The notes under the pieces were generated by a model. That model made no database searches. It was given only the letters and a program-made list of their open reading frames with translations, and was not told where the DNA came from. Below, piece after piece: positions 8,225 to 18,300 of a stretch of DNA of 64,000 bases. Origin of the DNA: Flavobacterium pisciphilum (GTDB lineage Bacteria; Bacteroidota; Bacteroidia; Flavobacteriales; Flavobacteriaceae); assembly GCF_020905345.1 (NCBI RefSeq), contig NZ_JAJJMO010000001.1, positions 4,216,001-4,280,000 on the forward strand. The letters run 5' to 3'. The position numbers and the translations under genes were made by a program. Positions within the stretch are counted from its first letter, which is position 1; each line of letters starts with the position of its first letter.

Positions 8225-8725
8225 TTAAAATGCAATACCAAATTGAACACCAATAGTATATGTTATTGGATGGTTGTTTCCAAATCGTACAGGCAGAGGA
8301 ACTGCAACAAAATAACTACTGTTTGCATTTTTTATGACAGTTTTATTTATCACAGAAGTTATTCCATACCTACCAGAACTCTCAAAGGCCATTCTTCCAG
8401 CAAAAGTGTAGCCGTTTCCCAAAGCTACCAGAACTCCGGGATGAAAAACTATATTAGTTACTTTGTCACTATTACCTTGTACTTTAATGTTAGAGACGAC
8501 TTCAAAAGAAAATCCTATTTTAGAACTTTTCCAGATGTTTATTCCTGTTGGAAAACCAACGGCATAATAATCTCTGAAATTCACATTAGTTTGTTCATTA
8601 CTAATGGTTACTATGGGATGGTAAATTCCAAAATAGCCTGTTATTTTTGGATAGGTTGTTTGCGAACATATTTGTATGGTCGATGCCAATAAAGTAAAAA
8701 GAATAAGATGTCTAAATGAAAGCAT
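8225..8725 (-). CDS. Small predicted outer-membrane protein
   Basis: A 166-residue protein. The signal peptide is about residues 1-21 (MLSFRHLILFTLLASTIQICSQ). Alternating hydrophobic and polar strands with Gly and aromatic residues follow, ending YTIGVQFGIAF with a terminal Phe, as in small outer-membrane beta barrels. No family is recognised. It sits between the ChrB-AraC regulator and chrA on the same strand, so a role in chromate response or envelope passage is possible but not shown. A candidate -7 box (TAATTTTG on the minus strand, 8751-8758) lies just upstream, so the chrA unit may start here. Confidence 0.7.
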   Translation of the reverse strand: MLSFRHLILFTLLASTIQICSQTTYPKITGYFGIYHPIVTISNEQTNVNFRDYYAVGFPTGINIWKSSKIGFSFEVVSNIKVQGNSDKVTNIVFHPGVLVALGNGYTFAGRMAFESSGRYGITSVINKTVIKNANSSYFVAVPLPVRFGNNHPITYTIGVQFGIAF

Positions 8726-8786
8726 ATAAATTGTTTCTGTTAAAAAGAAACAAAATTATAGATCATCAGTAGGTATAAATAGAATA

Positions 8787-9656
8787 CTATTTACCTTTTG
8801 TATCTAGATTACTTTTTCTTGTATTTTTTCTATAAGAAGAAGGATTTTTCCCCGTACTTTGCTTGAATATTCTTGTAAAATGACTTTGATCTGAAAAACC
8901 AGTCATATATGCAATTTCTGTAAGTGAGTAGTTGGAATTCTGAATAAGCGAGATTGCCTTTTCAATTCTCAATTTCCGAACGTAATCCCCGAAATTTAGA
9001 TCTTCAAAGTACTTAGAGAATTCTCTTGATAAATAAGATGGATTAAGTTCCAAATCATTAGAAATTTTTTTTAGATCAAAAGTAAATTGAGTATCGATTT
9101 GATCCTGTATAATTCCCTTCAAATCTTTAACCCAAACTGGTGTTTTTTTATCATTTGTTTTTTTATCCTTCAAAAATTTATTGTAAACATCATGCAACAA
9201 GTTTTCAAAAGGACTGTTTTGTAAATGGCTTTGCTTGTGTAAATGTGTAGCCCAGCTGTACAAGGCATCATAAATTACCATCCCTGTTTCCAAAAGTTTG
9301 TGATCGTCGGCAATGTTATAGGAAAGCCCCGCTGAAATAGCCCATAGTCCTGCTGATTCTTTTGCAATATCATGACGGTCTGTGTCAGCTCCACGGATAA
9401 TACCTGCCATAATTAAAATGGCAGGGTCATCAATTTTATATTTTTTTACGATGTAATCAAAAGTGCTTTGTTCATTATAATGCGTAAATTCTACCTCAGG
9501 AATATCAAACGGAATGGCATCGAGTTCTTTTGATTTATCAAGAACCTCACTAAAAGGGACATAAATAAATTCAGCTTGCTTGTCTACAAAAGTCTTTATC
9601 AGCCATGGACAGGCCAATCGATCAATTTTTGGTCTTTCTCTTGTAATCCATTTCAT
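8787..9656 (-). CDS. chrB: Chromate-sensing regulator: ChrB-like domain fused to AraC HTH
   Basis: A 289-residue two-domain protein. Residues 1-145 or so match the C-terminal chromate-resistance domain of ChrB: KWITRERPKIDRLACPWLI at the very start, then VEFTHYNEQSTFDYIVKKY and IIRGADTDRHDIA. Residues 195-280 or so are an AraC-type double helix-turn-helix (LNPSYLSREFSKYF, then LTEIAYMTGFSDQSHFTRIFK and GKNPSSYR). Known ChrB proteins use a different N-terminal DNA-binding part; here the sensor half is joined to an AraC domain at its C-terminus. It heads the chromate unit, so it probably senses chromate and controls chrA and the SOD gene. Confidence 0.88.
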   Translation of the reverse strand: MKWITRERPKIDRLACPWLIKTFVDKQAEFIYVPFSEVLDKSKELDAIPFDIPEVEFTHYNEQSTFDYIVKKYKIDDPAILIMAGIIRGADTDRHDIAKESAGLWAISAGLSYNIADDHKLLETGMVIYDALYSWATHLHKQSHLQNSPFENLLHDVYNKFLKDKKTNDKKTPVWVKDLKGIIQDQIDTQFTFDLKKISNDLELNPSYLSREFSKYFEDLNFGDYVRKLRIEKAISLIQNSNYSLTEIAYMTGFSDQSHFTRIFKQSTGKNPSSYRKNTRKSNLDTKGK

Positions 9657-9714
9657 AACATATCTTAATTTTTTGAATATAAAACAATTATAAATTTAGG
9701 CTAATTTACATTTT

Positions 9715-10911
9715 TTATTCTTCTATGTTTTTCATTTTCATTAATAAAGAATAAGCCCCTTTTGTTACGATAGCTGCGTCTTCTAAATCATTTGAAGTTA
9801 TCTCGGTAAAACCATTTTCTGAATTACCTGTTGTTACTTCTCTCATTTCAAACTGTTTATCTGCTTTGGCTATAAAAATAAAATCTTTATTTTCAAAGTT
9901 TACTATAGCATCAGATGGTAAAACATTAGATTGTTGATTCTTGAGTTCAACTACAGCATTCATGTACATACCTGGTAGAAGTGTTTTGTCATAATTTGTA
10001 AAATGACAATGCATTTCAGTACTTCTATTTTGAGAAAAATCTTTACCAATTAATATAATCTTACAGGCATATTTTTTATCTGGATCAGTATTGGTGTAGG
10101 CTACTAATGATTGTCCTATTACCAGTTTATTAATGTCTTTTTCAAAAACAGTCAATGCCAGATGGATGTCTGAGGGATTCACTATTTCAAATAGAATATC
10201 ACTTGGGTTTACATACTTCCCTGTATTTACATTTACTTTGGAGACGTAACCGCTTATTGGAGAATAGATATTAACACTTTTGGATATGTTTTTAGCCGAT
10301 ATATTATTGGGGTTTATACCTGCAAATTTTAGTTTCTCTCCATAGGAATTAACCATTACTAAAAGTGAGTTATATTCAGTTTGCGCTTGCTGATATACTT
10401 TATCACTGCTGGCTTTACTTTGATTGAGTTCTTTTTGTCTTTCAAATTCGGCCTTGGCATAGCCAATTTTTGATTTGGCTAAGAGATAATCTTCCTGGAG
10501 TTGTATGTATTGCTGATCTTCCACCACACATAAAACCTGACCTTTGGTTACAAACATACCCTCTAAGAGTTTTGTACTTTTCAGATACCCTCCCATAGGT
10601 ACGCTTATGGATACTAAGTTTTGAGGTGGCACATCTATTTTACCATTTAGTTTTAAGGTTGATGAAACCTGTTTTTGCTCTATTTTTCCTGTTTGGATGC
10701 CCGCGTTTTTTATCTGGGCATCTGTAAGGATAGTGGTGTTTTTAATTGAAGGAACATCACTTTGGGGTTCTTCTTTTTTCTTTGTACAAGAAGCCAAAAA
10801 TAATAGCGCTATCATAATAAGTACGCTGTTTTTAACCAGCATTATTATAGTTTTCTTTTGTAGTTGTTTCTCCGATTTTTCGAAACTTATATTTTGAATG
10901 AGTGATTTCAT
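9715..10911 (-). CDS. RND efflux periplasmic adaptor, lipoprotein (CusB/CzcB type)
   Basis: 398 residues as listed. A better start may be Met24 (position 10842), because residues 24-42 form a clean lipoprotein signal ending LASC. It has the order expected of membrane fusion proteins: a lipoyl-like half (ISVPMGGYLKSTKLLEGMFVTKGQVL), a helical hairpin (LQEDYLLAKSKIGYAKAEFERQ), the second lipoyl half (SPISGYVSKVNVNTGKYV) and beta-barrel domains. It links the inner-membrane RND pump to the TolC-type channel. It is the last gene of the metal-efflux unit, after the P-type ATPase. RND adaptors usually sit next to the pump, so five genes apart is loose for this family. Confidence 0.87.
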   Translation of the reverse strand: MKSLIQNISFEKSEKQLQKKTIIMLVKNSVLIMIALLFLASCTKKKEEPQSDVPSIKNTTILTDAQIKNAGIQTGKIEQKQVSSTLKLNGKIDVPPQNLVSISVPMGGYLKSTKLLEGMFVTKGQVLCVVEDQQYIQLQEDYLLAKSKIGYAKAEFERQKELNQSKASSDKVYQQAQTEYNSLLVMVNSYGEKLKFAGINPNNISAKNISKSVNIYSPISGYVSKVNVNTGKYVNPSDILFEIVNPSDIHLALTVFEKDINKLVIGQSLVAYTNTDPDKKYACKIILIGKDFSQNRSTEMHCHFTNYDKTLLPGMYMNAVVELKNQQSNVLPSDAIVNFENKDFIFIAKADKQFEMREVTTGNSENGFTEITSNDLEDAAIVTKGAYSLLMKMKNIEE

Positions 10912-10962
10912 AATTGAATTGTTTATTTAATATTTTCTGGAACTGGCAGTTTGAAACTGGCT

Positions 10963-12801
10963 TTAAATCTTAACCCGAAGGAGTTTTATAGAGTTAATAA
11001 AAACTAATGTATCGGGAAGTAAATGGATAGCGGCCGCCTCAACGGGTCCGATTACTTTAAGCAGAACTAAAGTTATTCCAATGACGTGAACAACTCCAAC
11101 CCCTACAAAAATATTTTCACGGATAGTACGATAAGCTCTTTTACTAATTGCACGTGCTTTGGCAATTTTTTCCAATTTATCCTGCATCAGTACAATATCG
11201 GCAGCTTCCATTGCTGCTTCTGTCCCCATTGCACCCATTGCTATACCTACATTTGCCTGAACCAAGGCGGGAGCATCATTAATTCCATCTCCTACCATAG
11301 CCACTTTAGCACCCTCTTTCTGTAATTCTTTTATGATGTTAATCTTGTCTTCTGGCAATAAATCAGCCCTGTAATCAGTAATACCTATTTGATTGGAAAC
11401 ATATTGGGCAGTTTGCGGATTATCGCCGGTAAGCATAACAATGTTTTTAATACCGCTAGATCTTAGACCAGTAATCATTTCTTTAGCACCCTCGCGTATG
11501 GCATCAGAGATATAGAATATCCCAGCGAGTTTATTGCCGATGGAAAGATAGATGAGAGTATCGGTTAAATTTTCTGAGGTTATAGCCAATGGGATTTTGC
11601 TCTCTTCCATGAAAGGTTTGTTCCCTAACAACACAAGTTGGTTCTCTACCTTGGCTGAAACACCTCGTCCTTTGATGACTTGAAAGTTTTCAGGTTCTCC
11701 ATACGTAAGATTTAGTTTGTCTGCATGGCTTAAGATGGCTTTTGCCAAAGGATGGCTGGAGCGCCTGTCAACTGCAGCTGCAAATTGAATAAGCTGGTTT
11801 TCATTGTAAGAGGTATCAATCACTTCTATTTTGTTGACTATTGGACTTCCTATGGTCAATGTTCCAGTCTTGTCAAAAACAATCGTGGTCACTTTGGCAA
11901 GCTCTTCCAAAAACAAACCACCTTTTACTAAAATTCCTTCTCTGGCTGCACGTGCAATTGCTGCAATAGTAACTAATGGTGTCGCCAGACCCAGTTCGGC
12001 AGGAGAAGTAAAGATTAGCAGCGCAATTACAAGCTTGACATCACGAGTAAAAAAATAAACCGTTCCAACAAAGATAAATACAATAGGAATAAGCCACGAT
12101 GCCACTTTATCTGTGAATTTTTCAATAGGCGCCTGCTTATTTTGGGCATCTTCGACCAAAGCAATAATTCGCGAAAAAACCGTGTCCATCCCAGCTTTAG
12201 TCATTTGAATATCAAGAGCACCGAGCTCGAGTATTGTACCAGCAAAAACATCTTCTCCCTCTTTTTTTTCCTGAGGAAAACTTTCTCCTGTTATCGGAGC
12301 TTGATTAACAGAACCTGATCCTGTAATTACTTTTCCATCTACCGGTATTTTTTCACCGGCTTTTACTAAAATGACATCCCCAATTTTGAGGTCTGCTATA
12401 CCGACTATCAGTTCTGAGTTGTTTTTTTTAATTAGAGCCGTTTTAGGAACAGAACCGATAAGTTCTTTGATCGAGGATCTGGCTTTTTGTGTACTTGCAC
12501 TTGCAATGTATTCGGCAATAAGAATGATCATCAACACTACAGCGCCTGCCAGGTATTCTTTTCCTAGAATAGAAATAACAACAGCAATTGTTATAAACAG
12601 TTCTGTACCTATTTTTTTCTCTTTGATTAAATCCAGTACTGCTGTTTTAACTAAGGAGAAAAGTCCAAAAGCCATTGCAATAATTAAAACTAGTAGCGGG
12701 ATACTGTTGAGATAAAACAGTAAACTAGCTATCCCTACAATAACGATCCGTACAATTTCCCAAAGGAACTTTCGGGAGAAGAAAGTTTGTGTATAATTCA
12801 T
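10963..12801 (-). CDS. P1B-type heavy-metal ATPase with atypical SPA motif
   Basis: A 612-residue ATPase. Motifs in order are TGES (171-174), TSPAEL (265-270) in place of the membrane CPC/SPC, the phosphorylation site FDKTGTLT (Asp310), SSHPLA (HP motif), MLTGDN and GDGINDAPAL. No N-terminal Cys or His metal-binding domain is present, and the membrane segments before the actuator are fewer than in eight-helix types. P1B ATPases pump metal ions out of the cytoplasm. SPC marks the P1B-4 group (Co, Zn and others), and here the Cys is Ala. The C-terminal helix has HLLPDTLVFINS. The ion is uncertain; neighbours suggest Zn/Co/Cd. It is 12 bases after the TolC-type gene. Confidence 0.88.
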   Translation of the reverse strand: MNYTQTFFSRKFLWEIVRIVIVGIASLLFYLNSIPLLVLIIAMAFGLFSLVKTAVLDLIKEKKIGTELFITIAVVISILGKEYLAGAVVLMIILIAEYIASASTQKARSSIKELIGSVPKTALIKKNNSELIVGIADLKIGDVILVKAGEKIPVDGKVITGSGSVNQAPITGESFPQEKKEGEDVFAGTILELGALDIQMTKAGMDTVFSRIIALVEDAQNKQAPIEKFTDKVASWLIPIVFIFVGTVYFFTRDVKLVIALLIFTSPAELGLATPLVTIAAIARAAREGILVKGGLFLEELAKVTTIVFDKTGTLTIGSPIVNKIEVIDTSYNENQLIQFAAAVDRRSSHPLAKAILSHADKLNLTYGEPENFQVIKGRGVSAKVENQLVLLGNKPFMEESKIPLAITSENLTDTLIYLSIGNKLAGIFYISDAIREGAKEMITGLRSSGIKNIVMLTGDNPQTAQYVSNQIGITDYRADLLPEDKINIIKELQKEGAKVAMVGDGINDAPALVQANVGIAMGAMGTEAAMEAADIVLMQDKLEKIAKARAISKRAYRTIRENIFVGVGVVHVIGITLVLLKVIGPVEAAAIHLLPDTLVFINSIKLLRVKI

Positions 12802-12812
12802 AATTCAATGTT

Positions 12813-14018
12813 TTAATTCGTTAATGAATTGATTTCAATAATACTGCTATTGAGCCTTTTAACAGCTTCAATATAGTTGCCTTGAATTTCAGTATTTTGA
12901 TTGATAAGCATCACCCATTCTAAATAGTTGATATCTCCATTGATGAATTTTTTATTAGCAGCATCGGTTACTAAATCTACATTTTTTAATGCTTTGTTTT
13001 CATAATAGAGGATAGTTTCTTTATACTTTTTATATTGCAGAATTAATTCCTGATAACGATTTTGCAGCTTTAGTTTTTCTAAATGCAAATTGTTTTCCGT
13101 AATTTGTGTGGTTGTTTCTAATGCTTTTTGTCTGTTTCGAATTGAAGAATTAAATAAAGGAATCGCTACACCAAACTGACCGTAAAAACCATCATAGCTA
13201 TCCTGAAAAGCAGTATTGGTTTTGAATGTCTGCCAATATACACCGCCAATAAGTTCTGGAAGTTTTTTTGATTTTTCTAATGAGATTTCTGCTTTATTGA
13301 CACTTACTTCCTGCTCCCTTATCTTAATGATTGGTTGGTTATCAAGGGCGTTTTTGTCTAAATTTTCTTGTAAGTCCATTTTGAATCTATCACATGTTGG
13401 TATAAAATCAGTATCTTCATTTAACAAATACTTAAATTGTATCTGAAGCATTTTAAAATCATTTTGCAGCTCTTGTAGCTGAATCTGTATTTGTCCGGAT
13501 TGATTCTCAGCGGTTGATTTTTCTAAAATGTTACTTTCCCCTTTGTTAAAACGCAGGGTTGATTTTCTCAAGAATTCAGAATAGATACTATCGCTTTTAA
13601 GTAAGAGTTTTTCTTTTTCTTTGAGATACACCATTTCATAGAATACAACCGTAACTTCCTTAGTTATTTCTTTTTTTAACAGTGCCTCATTCCACTGTCC
13701 GGTTTTTGCTTGTTCGATCAAAAGCTGCTTTTGCCTCCTGTAGATTGTCGGGAATTTAATGCTCTGTGAAACACCAATTTTGACATCGTTCATGTTCGTG
13801 TTAAATTGTCCATATTCTCCCACGATACCCGTATTGGAAATATCATATCCTGTCTTGGTCATTTTTTGAAGATAATCGGAATTAAGTTTAGCGTTTTTTG
13901 CTTTTACGTTGTTCTGCAATGCCTTTTCAAGAGCCTTCTCAATGGATATATTTTGTTGGGCGTTACCGGAAATAGTTATGAAAAAACAAAATGAGGCAAT
14001 TATACATATCCTTTTCAT
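12813..14018 (-). CDS. TolC-family outer-membrane efflux channel
   Basis: A 401-residue protein with signal peptide (residues 1-20, ending SGNAQQ). Two long helical-hairpin repeats typical of OEP proteins follow: SIEKALEKALQNNVKAKNAK at the start of repeat 1 and NQPIIKIREQEVSVNKAEIS at repeat 2, with YGQFGVAIPLFNSSIRNRQ as the membrane-strand region of repeat 2. It forms the exit duct of the tripartite metal pump. It begins 2 bases after the CNNM gene stop and is followed 11 bases later by the ATPase, so it is clearly in the operon. Confidence 0.9.
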   Translation of the reverse strand: MKRICIIASFCFFITISGNAQQNISIEKALEKALQNNVKAKNAKLNSDYLQKMTKTGYDISNTGIVGEYGQFNTNMNDVKIGVSQSIKFPTIYRRQKQLLIEQAKTGQWNEALLKKEITKEVTVVFYEMVYLKEKEKLLLKSDSIYSEFLRKSTLRFNKGESNILEKSTAENQSGQIQIQLQELQNDFKMLQIQFKYLLNEDTDFIPTCDRFKMDLQENLDKNALDNQPIIKIREQEVSVNKAEISLEKSKKLPELIGGVYWQTFKTNTAFQDSYDGFYGQFGVAIPLFNSSIRNRQKALETTTQITENNLHLEKLKLQNRYQELILQYKKYKETILYYENKALKNVDLVTDAANKKFINGDINYLEWVMLINQNTEIQGNYIEAVKRLNSSIIEINSLTN

Positions 14019-14020
14019 TT

Positions 14021-15316
14021 TTACTTTGTTTTGGTTAGATCCCGTAGTTGTACGAGAATTATCGAATGTTTTGTTTTCTTGAGAATAGTGAATTCATAAT
14101 CATTAAATGTAATTTTATCCTTGACATCTGGTATTCTTCCGAACTTACTATTTAGAACACCTGCTAAGGTTTCATTTTCTCCATCGTTTTTTATAGGATG
14201 TGGCAGATCATCGTTAATATCATTTAAGTGTGTTGAAGCGAGTACTTCATAAATGTTAATCTCTTTCTTTATAACATTTGCCACTTCATCATCTGTTTCA
14301 TCCTGAATTTCTCCTACTAATTCTTCAATTATATCTTCAAGGGTCACAATGCCCTGGGTACCGCCATATTCGTTTACAACAACGGCTAACTGAATGTGCT
14401 TTAATTGAAACTCTTTCAAAAGAGAACCTATTTTTCGGGAGGAGGGAACAAAAAGAACAGGACGCATCATTTCTTTGATAACAATAGGTTGGTTCTTTTT
14501 TGCTTTAAGTAGTAGGTCTTTTAAATAGACTACACCAATGATGTTATCTATATTTGTTTCATAACAGGGTATACGGGAAAATCCTTGATCAATTACTCTG
14601 TCGAGTTCTGAATCATCAAAATTATCTATGTCAACAGAAATTACATTTGTTCTGGACACTATAATTTGTTTTACGGTACGCTCGGAAAAGTCAAAAGCAT
14701 TGTTGATAATATCATAGTCCATTTCTTCAATTACACCGTCTTCTTTCCCTTGTTTAACTAAATATTTTAGCTCGTCACTGCTGTGGGCTTCAGAGCCATG
14801 TGAAGCATCAATACCAAAGATTTTAAGAATTGCATTTGCAATTCCGTTGAGCAGCCATATAAAAGGTTTAAATAGGATATAAAAAAACTGCAATGGATAT
14901 GCAATAAAGAGTGTTGTTTTTTCAGATTTTTGAATGGCAATGGACTTTGGAGCTAATTCTCCAAAAACGATATGCAAAACTGTAATTACGGCAAATGCTA
15001 GTGGTATTGCAATTTTATGCGCATATTCAGGTTTGAGTTCTAATCCGATGAGATCCACAAATTTTAGAATCAATTTTGAAACAACAGGTTCACCGACCCA
15101 TCCCAATCCAAGGCTTGCTAAGGTTATCCCAAGCTGAGTGGCTGCAAGATAACCGTTTAGATTGTGCAATATATGCTTGGACAGGATAGCGCTTTTGTTG
15201 CCTAGTTTTGCTTGTAATTCTACTTGAGACAATCGAACCTTTACAATTGCAAATTCAGCTGCAACAAAAAATCCATTGAGGAATACAAGAAATAATGTGA
15301 TAAAAATGTCTATCAT
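14021..15316 (-). CDS. CNNM/CorC (HlyC) family membrane protein
   Basis: A 431-residue protein. The N-terminal CNNM (DUF21) membrane domain spans about residues 1-190 (MIDIFITLFLVFLNGFFVAAEFAIVKVR, then GLGWVGEPVV and HIVFGELAPKSIAIQ). Two CBS domains (about 205-325, FSERTVKQIIVSRTNVISVD and YGGTQGIVTLEDIIEELVGEI) and a C-terminal CorC/HlyC domain follow. These proteins move or sense divalent cations such as Mg or Co. It lies between the RND pump and the outer-membrane channel, 4 bases after the pump gene. This is an unusual guest inside an RND operon and suggests that it acts in the same metal response. Confidence 0.9.
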   Translation of the reverse strand: MIDIFITLFLVFLNGFFVAAEFAIVKVRLSQVELQAKLGNKSAILSKHILHNLNGYLAATQLGITLASLGLGWVGEPVVSKLILKFVDLIGLELKPEYAHKIAIPLAFAVITVLHIVFGELAPKSIAIQKSEKTTLFIAYPLQFFYILFKPFIWLLNGIANAILKIFGIDASHGSEAHSSDELKYLVKQGKEDGVIEEMDYDIINNAFDFSERTVKQIIVSRTNVISVDIDNFDDSELDRVIDQGFSRIPCYETNIDNIIGVVYLKDLLLKAKKNQPIVIKEMMRPVLFVPSSRKIGSLLKEFQLKHIQLAVVVNEYGGTQGIVTLEDIIEELVGEIQDETDDEVANVIKKEINIYEVLASTHLNDINDDLPHPIKNDGENETLAGVLNSKFGRIPDVKDKITFNDYEFTILKKTKHSIILVQLRDLTKTK

Positions 15317-15320
15317 GATT

Positions 15321-18300
15321 TTATTTGAATTTGGTTGGTTTTAATTTAATTCCTTTCTCGAACATAATGTACAGGATAGGAAGTACAAATAAGGTCAGAA
15401 AGGTTGCAATTAATAATCCTCCAATAACCACTGTAGCCAGAGGTTTCTGCACTTCAGCTCCGGAGCCGTTACTTAAGGCCATTGGCAGAAAACCTAATGA
15501 AGCAACTAATGCGGTCATCAGTACTGGTCTTAATCGTATTTTGGTTCCTTGTAATACTATTTTATTTAAGTCCGTTTCTCCTGATTTTCGAATACTATTG
15601 AACTCTGCAATCAAGACTAAACCATTTAAAACAGCAACACCAAACAATGCTATAAAACCAACACCTGCACTAATACTAAATGGCATTCCTCTAAGGGCTA
15701 AAAAGAAAATCCCTCCAATGGCAGAAAGTGGGATAGCAGAATAAATCAGTAAACCTTGTTTTACAGATTTAAAAGCAAAGTATAGCAAAAGAAAAATTAA
15801 TATCAGCGATATTGGTACAGCAATCATTAAACGGTTTTTTGCTTCATTTAAATTTTCGAATGTACCCCCATAAGTAGGGTAATAGCCTGCAGGGAATTTA
15901 ATTTGCGTATTGACTTTATTTTGCAATTCAGTAACAATGCTTTGCACATCACGTCCACGGACATTGAAACCAACGACAATTCTTCGTTTGGCATCTTCTC
16001 GTTGTATTTGGTTTGGACCTTCTGTAATTTCCACTTTTGCCAGTTGGGATAAAGGTATTTGCGTACCGTTTGAGGTTGGAATGAGTAAATTCTGAACATC
16101 TGTCAAATCCTGGCGTTTTTCGCCTTCTAGGCGAACAACAAGGTCAAATCGTTTTTCTCCTTCGTACACCACTCCTGTGCTTTGTCCTGCAAATGCGGTA
16201 TTTACAATTCGATTAATATCTTCAATATTTAAATTATACTGTGCAATTGCGGCACGATCGTAATCGATAACTACCTGTGGCATCCCTGTAACAGTCTCTA
16301 CATACAAATCAGATGTGCCCTTTACGGTATTGACAATTTTACCTAATCTATTAGCATATAAAGCCAAAGTATCCAAGTCTTCTCCAAAGATTTTACATAC
16401 AACATCTTGTCTGGCACCAGTCATCAGTTCATTGAAACGCATTTGTACTGGGTACTGGAAACCATAAGAAACACCAGGTACTGCTTCAAGTTCTTTTGCC
16501 ATTTTTCCAGAAAGTTCTTCAAAAGTTGAGGCGGAGGTCCATTCACTTTTGTCTTTAAGAATCACCATCATATCACTTGCGTCAATAGGCATTGGGTCGG
16601 TTGGCACTTCACTGCTACCGGTTTTACCTACGATTTTCTCTACTTCGGGGAATTTCTCCAATAATATTTTTGCTCCCTGTGAGATTGCCGTCATAGAAGT
16701 CTCTAGATTACTTCCGGGCAAAACTCTTGTTTCGACAGCAAAATCTCCTTCTTCTAGTGAAGGCATAAATTCACCTCCCATAAATGAAAGTGTTACAAGA
16801 GCTAACACAAATAAAGAAAGTGTTATTCCAATAATAGTCCTCGGAATTGTCAATGCCTTGCTTAAGAGGGGTTGATAGAAATTCTCCAGTTTCTCCATCA
16901 TTCTATCAGAGAAGTTTTTTTTATGGCTTATATTTTTGCTCAAAAACAAAGCTGTCATCATCGGTACGTATGTAAGGGACAAGATAAAAGCACCGAACAA
17001 GGCAAATGCTATGGTTTGTGCCATTGGCAAGAACATTTTGCCTTCTATACCTCGCAGAGTAAAAATTGGAATGTAGACAATCAAAATAATTAATTCTCCA
17101 AAAACTGATACATTACGCATTTTAATGGATGTCTTTAGTACGGTTTCATCCATATCTTCCTGTGATATTTTGGTTGCTTTACGACTATGCAGGCTAAAGA
17201 GACATGCTTCTACAATAATAACGGCACCATCTACAATTAACCCAAAATCCAGTGCACCAAGGCTCATTAAATTACCGCTAACCCCAAAGATGTTCATTAA
17301 AATTACGGCTATAAGCATAGCCATAGGGATAACCGAGGCTACTATTAATCCCGCTCTAAGATTACCTAAAAAGAAGATCAGTACAAAAAGGACAATCAGT
17401 GCACCCTCGAGTAAGTTCTTTTCTACCGTTGAGATGGAATTATTTACCATTTTGGTGCGATCCAGGAAAGGCTCTACCACAACTCCTTCAGGTAATGTCT
17501 TTTGGATTTGTTCGATACGTTCTTTGATATTTTTTATAACAATATTGCTATTAGCACCTTTGAGCATCATTACCACTGCACCTGAAACTTCTCCTTTACC
17601 ATTGTAGGTCATGGCTCCGTATCGAATGGCACTTCCTATGCGGACATCTGCTACATCACGAATGAAGAGCGGACTTCCGTTTGCGGTGTTCTTAATTGAA
17701 ATGTCATTTATATTGTCTATGGAACTAATCAGACCTTCGCTACGGATATACAAGACTTTGGGACCTCTTTCAATATAAGCTCCTCCAGTATTCTGATTGT
17801 TTTTTTCTAAGGCAGTAAATACATCACTTATGGTAATGTTATAGGATTGTAATTTGTTAGGATCAATTGCAATTTCAAATTGTTTTAGCTTTCCTCCGAA
17901 GCTACTTACTTCAGCTACTCCTTCAACTCCTACGAGCTGACGACGGACAATCCAGTCCTGGATTGTTCTTAATTCTGTTATATCATATTTTTTTTCATAA
18001 CCTGGTTTAGTTTTAACCACATATTGGTAAATTTCGCCCAAACCAGTTGTAACTGGTGCCAAAGAAGGCTCTCCAATACCTTTTGGTATTTGATCCTTTA
18101 CAGCACTTAATTTTTCGGTTACCTGTTGTCTGGCCCAATACACATCAGTTGCGTCATCAAAAACAATGGTAACTACAGATAGTCCAAAGCGGGAGAAACT
18201 GCGTATTTCCTTTAACCCAGGAATATTGCTGTTGGCCTGTTCGATTGGGAAGGTAATGAGCCGCTCAATATCAGTCGCTCCCAGTGATGGGGCTGAAGTA

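Noticed and set aside
8243-8692. A 149-residue plus-strand frame
   Set aside because: It is antisense to the outer-membrane protein gene with a good signal peptide and in the operon; the plus-strand translation has many Cys and Tyr and no family look.
15848-17607. Several frames of 60-160 residues opposite or within czcA
   Set aside because: They are antisense or out-of-frame shadows of a well-supported 1042-residue pump gene.
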